Shown: piece after piece, positions 7,772 to 14,912 of the stretch | Layout of the letters: the number at the start of each line of letters is the position of its first letter | Numbering within the stretch: position 1 is the stretch's first letter | NCBI GenBank assembly: GCA_002292165.1 | Contig: DBBK01000063.1 | Location: forward strand, 1-23,414 | Direction: 5' to 3' | Length of the DNA: 23,414 bases | Source of the DNA: Brevundimonas sp. UBA986 | GTDB lineage: Bacteria; Pseudomonadota; Alphaproteobacteria; Caulobacterales; Caulobacteraceae | The notes under the pieces: generated by a model | Seen by the model: the letters and a program-made list of their open reading frames with translations, nothing else | Database searches by the model: none | Told to the model about the DNA's origin: nothing | Translations under genes and position numbers: made by a program

Positions 7772-8770
7772 TCAACGGTTGGTCATGGCCAGGACGGCCT
7801 CGGGCAGGCGGGCGCCCTGGATGTTGATTTGCGCGGCCGCGGCGCCGATGGCGGTCAGGTCTTCGGGCGTCAGTTCGATCTCCGCCGCCCCGAGGTTTTC
7901 CTTCAGCCGGTGCAGTTTGGACGTGCCCGGGATCGGGACGATCCACGGCTTCCTCGCCAGCAGCCAGGCCAGGGCGATCTGGGCGGGGGTCGCGCCGTGG
8001 GCCTCGGCCGTCCGGGTCAGGAGCTCGACCATGGCCGTATTGGCGGCCCGGGCCTCGGCGGTGAAGCGCGGCGAGATCGACCGGAAATCCCCCGGCGCGA
8101 AGGCCGTCTCCGCATCGATCTTCCCGGTCAGGAAGCCGGCGCCCAGAGGGCTGAAGGGTACGAAGCCGATGCCGAGCTGTTCGCACAGGTCGAGCACCCC
8201 ATTGGCCTCCACATCCCGCGTCCACAGGGAATATTCGTTCTGCAGCGCCGCCACCGGCTGCACCGTATGGGCGCGGCGGATCGAGTCGAGGCTCGCCTCC
8301 GACAGGCCGAAATGCAGCACCTTGCCCGCGTCGATCAGACCTTTCACGGCCCCTGCGACCTCCTCCATCGGCACGGCCGGATCGACGCGGTGCTGATACA
8401 GAAGGTCGATGTGGTCGGTCCTCAGCCGCTTCAGCATGGCCTCGACCACGGCGACGATATGCTCGGGGCGGCTGTTGGTCCCGCCGCGGCGTTCGCCGGT
8501 CGCCTGATCGATGTCGAAGCCGAACTTGGTGGCGATCACCACCTTGTCGCGGATCGGCTCCAGCGCCTCGCCCACCACCGTCTCATTGACGAAGGGCCCA
8601 TAGGCCTCGGCGGTATCGAAGAAGGTCACCCCCAGATCGAAGGCGTCGCGGATCAGGCCCACGGCCTCCGTCGTCTCCGTCGCCGGACCATAGGCGGCGC
8701 TCAGCCCCATACAGCCCAGACCGAGGGCGGAGACCTCAAGCCCGGAAGAACCGAGAGTTCGGGTTTTCAT
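7772..8770 (-). CDS. Aldo/keto reductase, first of a tandem pair
   Basis: This 332-residue aldo/keto reductase is the paralog of the gene immediately downstream. Catalytic residues are present as D52 (FFDTAEAYGP), Y57, K82 (IATKFGF) and H127 (YQHRVDP). The cofactor-binding motif near the C-terminus reads VPIPGTSKLHRLKEN. The start has AAGGA about eight bases upstream and lies 12 bases after the stop of the SDR gene, so the genes are in one transcript. Its family includes YajO-like enzymes acting on methylglyoxal, aromatic aldehydes or similar small carbonyls; the specific substrate cannot be read from sequence. The reductive role is supported by the alcohol dehydrogenase and SDR in the same run. 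The assignment to the superfamily is certain and the subfamily assignment is tentative. Confidence 0.95.
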   Translation of the reverse strand: MKTRTLGSSGLEVSALGLGCMGLSAAYGPATETTEAVGLIRDAFDLGVTFFDTAEAYGPFVNETVVGEALEPIRDKVVIATKFGFDIDQATGERRGGTNSRPEHIVAVVEAMLKRLRTDHIDLLYQHRVDPAVPMEEVAGAVKGLIDAGKVLHFGLSEASLDSIRRAHTVQPVAALQNEYSLWTRDVEANGVLDLCEQLGIGFVPFSPLGAGFLTGKIDAETAFAPGDFRSISPRFTAEARAANTAMVELLTRTAEAHGATPAQIALAWLLARKPWIVPIPGTSKLHRLKENLGAAEIELTPEDLTAIGAAAAQINIQGARLPEAVLAMTNR

Positions 8771-8782
8771 GGCGTCTGTCCT

Positions 8783-9613
8783 TTATGCAGCGGAGGCGAG
8801 GTCGCCGTACCACCAGGCGGCGGTGACCCCGCCGTCCATGAGAAAATCGGAGCCGGTGATGAAGGCGCCGTCGGCTCCCATCAGCAGGGCGGCCAGTCCG
8901 GCGATCTCGTCGGGCGTCCCGGCGCGACGGGCGGGCGAGCCCTCGATCATGCGGCGATAGCCCTCGCCGCGCGGGCCGTTCAGCTCGTCCCGGGCCAGCG
9001 GCGTCATGACGATGCCCGGGCTGATGCAGTTGATCCGGGCGCCGCGCCGGCCCCAGCGCACGGCCTCGGCCGCGACCCGAAGCGCATTGCCGCGTTTGGA
9101 CAGCTGATAGGCGTTCAGCGGATCGGTGACCCGATCGGGCGACAGGAAGTCGAGACCCAACAGGTCCTCGACCGGGGTCATGGCCAGAGCCTTGTTCTGT
9201 TCGACGGACAGGGGCGGCAGGCGATGCCCTGACTGGGAGGCGATGACCACGCCTGAACCGCCGGCGGCGATCACCGCCCCGAACAGGTCGAGCACCAGGG
9301 CGGTTCCGTACAGATCGACCTTCAGGATCACCCCGGGCGGCGCCTGGCTGGGCGAGACGCCCGCGGCATGGATCAGGCCGGTGACCGCGCCGATGCCGGT
9401 CGCCGTCCGGACCAGGGCCTCGACCGAGGCGCGATCCGACACATCGACCGTCGCGGTCGAGACGACATAGCCGGCGTTGGCGAACACCTCGGCCGCGGCA
9501 CGGGCGTTTTCGATCCGGTTGTCGGCCAGCAGCACATGTTTGCCGGTCCCGACGCGGCGGGCGATGGCCTGGCCGATCTGGCCGGCGCCGATGAGAACGA
9601 CGACGTCGGTCAT
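8783..9613 (-). CDS. SDR-family oxidoreductase
   Basis: This 276-residue short-chain dehydrogenase starts at MTDVVVLIGAGQIGQ. The start ATG overlaps the cupin stop as ATGA, and 64 upstream codons of the frame lie in the cupin gene and are rejected. The catalytic pair is Y169-x3-K173 (NAYQLSKRG), with S126 or S128 (IASQSGH) as the likely serine. The C-terminal GIVMTPLARDEL and SDFLMDGG motifs are typical. Two features depart from the classical SDR pattern: the cofactor loop is GAGQIG (9-14) rather than TGxxxGxG, and the NNAG motif is HAAG (82-85). An acidic D31 at the end of the second strand suggests NAD(H) preference. It probably oxidises or reduces a secondary alcohol/ketone in the same pathway as its neighbours; the substrate is unknown. 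Confidence 0.92.
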   Translation of the reverse strand: MTDVVVLIGAGQIGQAIARRVGTGKHVLLADNRIENARAAAEVFANAGYVVSTATVDVSDRASVEALVRTATGIGAVTGLIHAAGVSPSQAPPGVILKVDLYGTALVLDLFGAVIAAGGSGVVIASQSGHRLPPLSVEQNKALAMTPVEDLLGLDFLSPDRVTDPLNAYQLSKRGNALRVAAEAVRWGRRGARINCISPGIVMTPLARDELNGPRGEGYRRMIEGSPARRAGTPDEIAGLAALLMGADGAFITGSDFLMDGGVTAAWWYGDLASAA

Positions 9614-10017
9614 CGGGCGGGTCCCGCGAGATACTGTTCGTCGGTCACCGGCTCCATCCACTCCACGACCTTGCCGTCGAGGGCTTCCTGAACGGCCCAG
9701 TGGCTCATCCCGACCGTGGCGCTGGCGCCGTGCCAGTGGCGGTGGTTGGCGCCGCACTGGACCACGTCGCCGGCGCGGATCTCCTCGACCGGCCCGCCCT
9801 CGCACTGGTGCCAGCCCACGCCCGAGGCGACGATCAGGGTCTGGCCCAGCGGATGGGTGTGCCAGTTGGACCGGGCGCCGGGCTCGAAGATGACCAGCGC
9901 GCCCTGAACATTGCCCGGCGCCGGCGCCTTGAACCCGTTCTCGATGCGGACGCGGCCGGTGAAGTATTCCGCCGGGCCGAAGGCAGCCGGGTTCGTTCCG
10001 TTGCGCTGAACGGTCAT
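9610..10017 (-). CDS. Cupin protein resembling bacterial (R)-hydroxynitrile lyase
   Basis: This 135-residue single-domain cupin starts at MTVQRNGTNP and has a good AGGAG upstream; an 18-codon longer frame is rejected. From memory it closely resembles the manganese-dependent (R)-selective hydroxynitrile lyase of Granulicella tundricola, with the same numbering. Metal ligands are H53, H55 and Q59 (HTHPLGQ) and H94 (HRHWHGA), and active-site positions A40, V42 and Q110 are also the same. The C-terminus LDGKVVEWMEPVTDEQY fits that subfamily. Hydroxynitrile lyases join or split HCN and aldehydes, but homologs are common next to oxidoreductases and their natural role is unclear. It is the second gene after the alcohol dehydrogenase, 50 bases downstream of it, and is coupled to the SDR gene by an ATGA overlap. 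Fold and metal binding are confident; lyase activity is inferred. Confidence 0.9.
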   Translation of the reverse strand: MTVQRNGTNPAAFGPAEYFTGRVRIENGFKAPAPGNVQGALVIFEPGARSNWHTHPLGQTLIVASGVGWHQCEGGPVEEIRAGDVVQCGANHRHWHGASATVGMSHWAVQEALDGKVVEWMEPVTDEQYLAGPAR

Positions 10018-10043
10018 TGCAGGCTCCTGAATGAAAATGAGAA

Positions 10044-10064
10044 GGGCGGCGAGAAACGCCGCCC
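10044..10064 (-). terminator. Perfect hairpin between alcohol dehydrogenase and cupin (attenuator or mRNA end)
   Basis: An eight-base perfect inverted repeat, GGGCGGCG/CGCCGCCC with a five-base loop, begins a few bases after the alcohol dehydrogenase stop. On the minus strand it is followed by TTCTCATTTTCATTC, a T-rich but interrupted run. It could partly terminate transcription or protect the 3' end of the first cistron, which would set unequal expression inside the operon. Confidence 0.5.
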
Positions 10065-10067
10065 CCA

Positions 10068-11132
10068 TCACGCGGCCTCGGCGGCCGGGGCCTCCAGCGA
10101 CGCCATGTCGATGACGAAGCGGTAGCGGACGTCGGACTTCTCCATCCGCTCGAAGGCGTGGTTGATCTCGTCCATGCGGATCATCTCGACGTCGGGCAGG
10201 ATTCCCTTCTCGCCGCAGAAGTCGAGCATCTCCTGGGTCTCGCGGATGCCGCCGATGGGCGAGCCCGAGACACGGCGCCGCGCCAGCAGAAGCGGCAGGG
10301 TCGACATCTCCTCCATCGGGCCCAGCTGGCCGACGATGACCAGGGTGCCGTCGATGTCGAGCAGCGGCATATAGGGGTTGAGGTCATGCTTGACCGGCAC
10401 GGTATCGATGATCAGGTCCAGGCTGTTGGCCGCAGCCTTCATCGCCGCCTTGTCCGACGACACCAGCAGGGCGTGGGCGCCCAGCTCCTTCGCATCGGCT
10501 TCCTTGTCGGCGGTGCGGCTCAGCACCGTGACATGGGCGCCGAGACCGGCGGCCAGCTTGACCGCCATATGGCCCAGACCGCCCAGGCCGATGACCCCGA
10601 CGCGGGTCCCTTCCTTGACGCCCCAGGTCTTGAGCGGCGACCAGGTGGTGATGCCGGCGCACAGCAGGGGCGCGGCTTTCGAGATATCGAGGCTGTCGGG
10701 CACCGACAGGACGAACTCCTCGCGCACAACCAGATGCTTGGAATAGCCGCCGTAGGTCGGGTCGCCCGTGATCCGGTCGCGACCGTTATAGGTCTGGGTG
10801 TTGCCGTGGCGGCAGAGCTGCTCCTCGCCCTTGTGGCACTGGTCGCAGTGCTGGCAGCTGTCGACCATACAGCCGACGGCGACGCGGTCGCCTTCCTTGT
10901 ACTTCTTCACTTCCGGGCCGACGGCGGTGACGACGCCGACGATCTCGTGGCCCGGCACCACCGGATAGGACGACCAGCCCCAGTCATTGCGCGACTGGTG
11001 CAGGTCCGAATGGCAGACGCCGCAGTAGAGGATCTCCATCTGCACGTCGTTGGCGCGCAGCTCGCGCCGTTCGAAGGTCCAGGGCTCAAGCTCCGCGGTG
11101 GTCGAATGGGCGGCGTAACCGATGGTCTTCAT
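10068..11132 (-). CDS. Zinc-dependent NADP-type alcohol dehydrogenase (YahK/CAD-like)
   Basis: This 354-residue medium-chain dehydrogenase/reductase interconverts aldehydes and primary alcohols. The start MKTIGYAAHS has GGAG upstream at normal spacing, and 22 extra codons in the frame are rejected. Catalytic zinc ligands are C40 (CGVCHSD), H62-E63 (PGHE) and C158 (LLCAGIT). The structural zinc site is C93, C96, C99 and C107. The Rossmann motif is GLGGLG at 182-187, followed by VLSRTADK, where Ser-Arg after the second strand suggests NADP(H). These features place it with broad-substrate aldehyde reductases such as YahK and cinnamyl-alcohol-type enzymes. It is the first gene of the minus-strand run and is divergent from a LysR regulator, with a LysR box in the shared promoter region, so inducible control is likely. 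The substrate is unknown. Confidence 0.95.
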   Translation of the reverse strand: MKTIGYAAHSTTAELEPWTFERRELRANDVQMEILYCGVCHSDLHQSRNDWGWSSYPVVPGHEIVGVVTAVGPEVKKYKEGDRVAVGCMVDSCQHCDQCHKGEEQLCRHGNTQTYNGRDRITGDPTYGGYSKHLVVREEFVLSVPDSLDISKAAPLLCAGITTWSPLKTWGVKEGTRVGVIGLGGLGHMAVKLAAGLGAHVTVLSRTADKEADAKELGAHALLVSSDKAAMKAAANSLDLIIDTVPVKHDLNPYMPLLDIDGTLVIVGQLGPMEEMSTLPLLLARRRVSGSPIGGIRETQEMLDFCGEKGILPDVEMIRMDEINHAFERMEKSDVRYRFVIDMASLEAPAAEAA

Positions 11133-11160
11133 GGGGGCGCTCCAGCAGGCGAAGAGGGCG

Positions 11161-11172
11161 CCGTCCGGACGG
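11161..11172. repeat. 12-bp perfect palindrome in the alcohol dehydrogenase leader
   Basis: CCGTCCGGACGG is a perfect palindrome 29-40 bases upstream of the alcohol dehydrogenase ATG. It may be a regulator half-site, a leader hairpin or chance in GC-rich DNA. It is distinct from the LysR box further upstream. Confidence 0.35.
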
Positions 11173-11219
11173 TCCCTCTCTGATTTCGGTACGGGCAATC
11201 TAGGACTGGTTCGGCCCTT

Positions 11220-11238
11220 CGATTAGGCGCAGATATCG
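11220..11238. promoter_or_regulatory. LysR-type box between the LysR regulator and the alcohol dehydrogenase operon
   Basis: The dyad CGAT-N11-ATCG contains the exact T-N11-A core of LysR-family recognition sites with four symmetric bases on each side. It lies 28-46 bases upstream of the regulator start and about 90 bases upstream of the divergent alcohol dehydrogenase start. This is the usual position for autoregulation plus activation of a divergent operon. Binding by the adjacent LysR protein is inferred. Confidence 0.6.
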
Positions 11239-11265
11239 GCATGCACCCATGTCGAGGATTCATGA

Positions 11266-12162
11266 ATGAAGCGCGATGAGCTGGGCGACCTCTCCACCTT
11301 CATGGTCGTGGCGGAGGAACGCAGCTTCACCCGGGCAGCAGCCAAGCTCGGCACCTCCCAGTCGGCGGTCAGCCATACGGTGCGGCGGCTGGAGACGCGT
11401 CTGGGCCTGCGCCTGCTGGTCCGCACCACGCGCAACGTCGCCCCGACCGAGGCCGGCGAACGGCTGCTGGAGACCCTGCGTCCGGCCTTCGACGATATCG
11501 AACAGCGGGTCGCGGCGCTGGGCGACCTGCGCGACCGCCCGGCCGGGACCATCCGCATCACCGCCGGCGAACATGCGGCGCGCAAGGTGCTGTGGCCGGT
11601 GCTCGAGCGCCTCCTGCCCGCCTATCCCGACATCAAGGTCGAGATCTCGGTCGACGACAGCCTGGCCGATCTGGTCGAGGGCCGCTTCGACGCCGGCATC
11701 CGTCTGGGCGAACGGCTGGGCAAGGATATGATCGCCGTTCCCATTGGGCCTGACCTGCGCATGGTCGTCATCGCCTCGCCCGACTATCTGGCCCGCCACG
11801 GCGCCCCGCAGACCCCGCACGACCTCGCCGACCACGCCTGTATCAACTACCGCCTGCCAACCCTGGGCGGCCTCTATGCCTGGGAGTTCGAGAAGGACGG
11901 TCAGGCCGCCAATATCCGCGTCGCCGGCCGGCTGATCTTCAACAGCATGGCCCTGGTCCGGAGCGCCGTCCTCGCCGGCATGGGTCTGGCCGTCATGATG
12001 CACGACGAGGTCGCGCCCCTGATCGCCGAAGGCCGCCTGACCACCGTCCTCGACGACTGGACCCCGCCGTTCTCGGGGTACCACCTCTACTACCCCAGCC
12101 GCCGCCAGCCGACCCCCGCCTTCGCCCTCCTCGTCGACGCCCTCCGCTACCGCAGCCGGTAA
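11266..12162 (+). CDS. LysR-family transcriptional regulator
   Basis: This 298-residue protein has an N-terminal winged helix-turn-helix (about 1-62, including SFTRAAAKLGTSQSAVSHTVRRLE) and a C-terminal periplasmic-binding-like effector domain (about 90-295). Length is normal. The start ATG has CGAGG upstream and lies within a small palindrome ATTCATGAAT; an ATG four bases earlier is out of frame. It is transcribed away from the alcohol dehydrogenase operon, and the shared 133-base region holds a LysR box, so it most likely activates that operon in response to a carbonyl compound or related metabolite. The effector is unknown. The style (RRLETRLGLRLLVRTTR, PTEAGERLLE) is that of the large group of LysR regulators found beside dehydrogenases and aldo/keto reductases. 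Confidence 0.95.
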   Translation: MKRDELGDLSTFMVVAEERSFTRAAAKLGTSQSAVSHTVRRLETRLGLRLLVRTTRNVAPTEAGERLLETLRPAFDDIEQRVAALGDLRDRPAGTIRITAGEHAARKVLWPVLERLLPAYPDIKVEISVDDSLADLVEGRFDAGIRLGERLGKDMIAVPIGPDLRMVVIASPDYLARHGAPQTPHDLADHACINYRLPTLGGLYAWEFEKDGQAANIRVAGRLIFNSMALVRSAVLAGMGLAVMMHDEVAPLIAEGRLTTVLDDWTPPFSGYHLYYPSRRQPTPAFALLVDALRYRSR

Positions 12163-12195
12163 AAGAACGGCGGCCCCTCTTACGAGAGACCGCCG
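12160..12195 (-). terminator. Intrinsic terminator for the aldehyde dehydrogenase transcript
   Basis: Read on the minus strand, a stem of six base pairs (CGGCGG/CCGCCG) plus an inner four-pair stem closed by a four-base loop is followed by TTCTTTTA. This is a typical rho-independent terminator about 80 bases after the aldehyde dehydrogenase stop. Its T run overlaps the stop codon of the convergent LysR gene, and the same hairpin may also slow transcription from that side. Confidence 0.6.
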
Positions 12196-12278
12196 CAGTC
12201 TCGTCCGGGTCGGGACGCTCGGGGGAGTGGAAATGCCCGGATCGACCTCTGGTCAAATCCGGGGCGCGGGTCGGCGCC

Positions 12279-13796
12279 TCAGAAGAAGCCGAGCTTGTCG
12301 GGGCTATAGCTGACCAGCAGGTTCTTGGTCTGCTGATAGTGGTCCAGCATCATCCGGTGGTTCTCACGCCCGATGCCGGACTTCTTGTAGCCGCCGAAGG
12401 CCGCATGGGCGGGGTACTGGTGGTAGCAGTTGGTCCAGACGCGGCCCGCCTCGATGGCCCGGCCGGCGCGATAGGCGGTGTTCATGTCGCGCGACCAGAC
12501 ACCGGCGCCGAGGCCGTAGACCGTGTCGTTGGCGATTTCGATGGCCTCTTCCAGCGTCTTGAAGGTTGTCACCGACAGGACCGGGCCGAAGATCTCCTCC
12601 TGGAACACCCGCATGTTGTTGGTGCCCTTGAAGATGGTCGGCTCGACGTAATAGCCGCCGTTCAGATCGCCCTTCAGCTCGGCCTGATCGCCGCCGGTCA
12701 GGACCTCGGCGCCCTCCGCCTTGCCGATGGCCAGGTAGGACAGGATCTTGTCGAGCTGGGCCTGCGACGCCTGGGCGCCGACCATGGTGTTCGGGTCCAG
12801 CGGGTCGCCGCGCACGATGGATTCCACCCGCTTGATGGCCTTCTCCATGAAGGCGTCGAAGATGTCCTCATGGATCAGGGCGCGGCTGGGGCAGGTGCAG
12901 ACCTCACCTTGGTTCAGCGCGAACATGGCGAAACCCTCCAGCGCCTTGTCGAGGAAGGCGTCGTCGTGATCCATCACGTCCTTGAAGAAGATGTTCGGCG
13001 ACTTGCCGCCCAGCTCCAGTGTCACCGGGATCAGGTTCTCGGTGGCGTATTGCATGATCTGCTGGCCGACGGCGGTGGAGCCGGTGAAGGCGATCTTGGC
13101 GATGCGCGGATTGGTGGCCAGCGGCTTGCCGACCTCCACCCCGGTGCCCGAGACGATGTTCAGGACTCCCGCCGGAATCAGGTCCTGGATCAGCTCCATG
13201 ACCATCAGGATCGAGGCCGGAGTCTGTTCGGCGGGCTTGAGCACGATGCAGTTGCCCGCCGCCAGAGCGGGCGCCAGCTTCCACGCCGCCATCAGGATCG
13301 GGAAGTTCCACGGAATGATCTGCCCGACCACGCCCAGCGGCTCATGGAAATGATAGGCGACAGTGTCATGGTCGATCTCGGAGATCCCGCCTTCCTGGGC
13401 CCGGATGCAGCCGGCGAAATAGCGGAAATGGTCGATGGCCAGCGGGATGTCCGCGGCCATGGTCTCGCGCACCGGCTTGCCGTTGTCCCAGGTCTCGGCC
13501 TCGGCGATCGCCTGCAGGTTCGCCTCGATCCGGTCGGCGATCCTGTTGAGCATCACGGCCCGCTCGGTCACCGAGGTCTTGCCCCAGGCGTCTTTCGCCT
13601 TGTGGGCGGCGTCCAGCGCCAGTTCGACGTCGGCGGCGTCGGACCGCGCCACCTCGCACAGCACCCGGCCGTTCACCGGCGACAGGTTCTCGAAATAGCG
13701 GCCGGCGACCGGCGCCACCCATTCGCCGCCGATGAAGTTGTCATAGCGGGGTTTGAACTTGGGCGTCGCGGCGCGAATGAATTCGGGCTTGGTCAT
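12279..13796 (-). CDS. NAD-dependent aldehyde dehydrogenase (AcoD/ExaC/AldB type)
   Basis: This 505-residue enzyme oxidises an aldehyde, probably acetaldehyde, to the acid. The start MTKPEFIRAATP is preceded by GGAG; 37 upstream codons are rejected because they run into the promoter region. Catalytic residues are C300 (NQGEVCTCPSR), the general base E261 (LELGGKSP) and N164 (PWNFP). The length, the VCTC active-site variant and the C-terminus ending KLGFF fit the acetaldehyde dehydrogenase group (AcoD of Cupriavidus, ExaC of Pseudomonas). It lies directly downstream of an AcoR-like regulator on the same strand with a perfect inverted repeat in the 135-base gap, and it has its own terminator. 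Control by that regulator is likely. The family is certain, and acetaldehyde preference is inferred from group membership. Confidence 0.95.
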   Translation of the reverse strand: MTKPEFIRAATPKFKPRYDNFIGGEWVAPVAGRYFENLSPVNGRVLCEVARSDAADVELALDAAHKAKDAWGKTSVTERAVMLNRIADRIEANLQAIAEAETWDNGKPVRETMAADIPLAIDHFRYFAGCIRAQEGGISEIDHDTVAYHFHEPLGVVGQIIPWNFPILMAAWKLAPALAAGNCIVLKPAEQTPASILMVMELIQDLIPAGVLNIVSGTGVEVGKPLATNPRIAKIAFTGSTAVGQQIMQYATENLIPVTLELGGKSPNIFFKDVMDHDDAFLDKALEGFAMFALNQGEVCTCPSRALIHEDIFDAFMEKAIKRVESIVRGDPLDPNTMVGAQASQAQLDKILSYLAIGKAEGAEVLTGGDQAELKGDLNGGYYVEPTIFKGTNNMRVFQEEIFGPVLSVTTFKTLEEAIEIANDTVYGLGAGVWSRDMNTAYRAGRAIEAGRVWTNCYHQYPAHAAFGGYKKSGIGRENHRMMLDHYQQTKNLLVSYSPDKLGFF

Positions 13797-13908
13797 CGGT
13801 CGTCTCCGTTGTTTCCAGGGCGCGCCGGTTTCGGCGTCGTCGTTGGAGACCAGAGAAGCGCCCGCGATCCGGGCCGCGCCAGACGGCGAGTTCATGCTGC
13901 GCCGCACA

Positions 13909-13930
13909 CCTGTCGCATGCGTGCGACAGG
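13909..13930. promoter_or_regulatory. Perfect 9-bp inverted repeat, candidate operator of the AcoR-like regulator
   Basis: CCTGTCGCA, four bases, then TGCGACAGG forms a perfect dyad beginning one base beyond the regulator stop. It lies 113-134 bases upstream of the aldehyde dehydrogenase ATG. No T run follows on either strand, so a terminator is unlikely. TGTC/GACA symmetric sites suit the Fis-type helix-turn-helix of the upstream regulator. The position fits an upstream activating sequence. Confidence 0.55.
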
Positions 13931-13931
13931 T

Positions 13932-14912
13932 TCAGTGCCCCGCCAGTCCCAGCCGGTTCAGCTTGCGGTGAAGGGTCGCGCGGCTGACGCCCAGGGCCCG
14001 CGCGGCGGCCGAGACATTGCCGTCGGCGCGCGCCAGGGCCCGACGCACGGCGCCGCGTTCGGCCTCGACCAGTTCCTCGCCGCTCCCGCCGACCGACAGC
14101 ACGTCCGAGGCCGGCAGCTGCCCGGCGATACGGGCGTCGGTGATGTCCAGCATCTGCCGCGCCGATCGCGTCGCCCCGACCACCAGATCGTGGCGATCCA
14201 CCGCCAGGAGGGCGGCCCCGTGCCTTTCCCCGCCAGGCGGCAGGACGATCCGGGTCTGGGAGAAGGCCTCGCGGAAGTGAGCTGCCTCAATGGCGCGGGC
14301 CGCGTCGCCCACCGCCGCCGCGATCAGGCCGACGAAGCCCTCGGTCAGGTCGGCCCTGGCCGAGGAGACGTCCAGCGCCGCCGCCAGCCGCCCCTGATGG
14401 TCGTAGATCGGCGCGGCGGTGCAGCTCAGGCCGATATTCTTCGTATGGAAATGCTGGTCACGATGGATGGTCAGGGCCCGGCTCTCGGCCAGACACGTCC
14501 CGATGCCGTTGGCCCCCTCGGTCGCCTCGGACCAGACCGCGCCCGACCACAGGCCCCAGCGGCGGAACTGGTCGTCGTCGGCGACGGCGCCACGCCGATC
14601 GACGGGCACCCCGTCCCGATTGGTCAGCAGGACGCAGCAGCCTGTGTCGCCGACGGCCTGGAACAGCCGGTCCAGCGTCGACTGCGCCGCCCGCATCAGG
14701 GGCTCGATCTCCTGCCGCGCCGCCGCCAGCTCCTGCGCCGTCAGCACCTCGGGCGGCCGCCCGTCCTCGGGATCGAGGCCATAGAGGGTGATCGAGCGCC
14801 GCCAAGACGCCGCCAGGGCCGAACGCGCCGGCCCCGCTGCATCATCCAGCACCGACCGCACCCGATCCGGATGGGTGGCGGCGTCGGTCAGGGCGTCGGA
14901 CCTCTGGCCCAT
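13932..14912 (-). CDS. AcoR-like GAF/Fis-type regulator lacking the AAA+ domain
   Basis: This 326-residue regulator resembles the sensing half of AcoR-type activators. The start MGQRSDALTD has GGGAG upstream; the longer frame begins inside the divergent promoter region. The N-terminus has SWRRSITLYGLDP, seen in AcoR relatives, followed by a GAF domain (about 70-185, including ATEGANGIGTCLAE and HFHTKNIGLSCTAAPI). A PAS-like stretch follows (about 205-260, LLAVDRHDLVVGATRSARQML). A C-terminal Fis-type HTH is at about 296-322 (GNVSAAARALGVSRATLHRK). No Walker motif or GAFTGA loop is present, so it cannot be a standard sigma-54 activator and presumably acts on sigma-70-type promoters. It lies just upstream of the acetaldehyde dehydrogenase it probably controls. 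It is divergent from the DUF1800 gene across 152 bases, where I see no clear promoter. Confidence 0.9.
   Translation of the reverse strand: MGQRSDALTDAATHPDRVRSVLDDAAGPARSALAASWRRSITLYGLDPEDGRPPEVLTAQELAAARQEIEPLMRAAQSTLDRLFQAVGDTGCCVLLTNRDGVPVDRRGAVADDDQFRRWGLWSGAVWSEATEGANGIGTCLAESRALTIHRDQHFHTKNIGLSCTAAPIYDHQGRLAAALDVSSARADLTEGFVGLIAAAVGDAARAIEAAHFREAFSQTRIVLPPGGERHGAALLAVDRHDLVVGATRSARQMLDITDARIAGQLPASDVLSVGGSGEELVEAERGAVRRALARADGNVSAAARALGVSRATLHRKLNRLGLAGH

Noticed and set aside
7598..9232. 544-codon plus-strand open frame across the aldo/keto reductases and SDR gene
   Set aside because: It is antisense to three enzymes with intact catalytic motifs, and the translation has shadow-type composition. 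It even repeats itself because of the paralogous reductases beneath.
13909..13930. Terminator of the AcoR-like gene
   Set aside because: The dyad is perfect, but no T run follows on the minus strand, and its sequence and position suit a protein-binding site better.
13797..13931. Sigma-54 promoter before the aldehyde dehydrogenase
   Set aside because: A TGGC is present, but no GC pair follows at the required spacing, and the adjacent regulator has no AAA+ domain.
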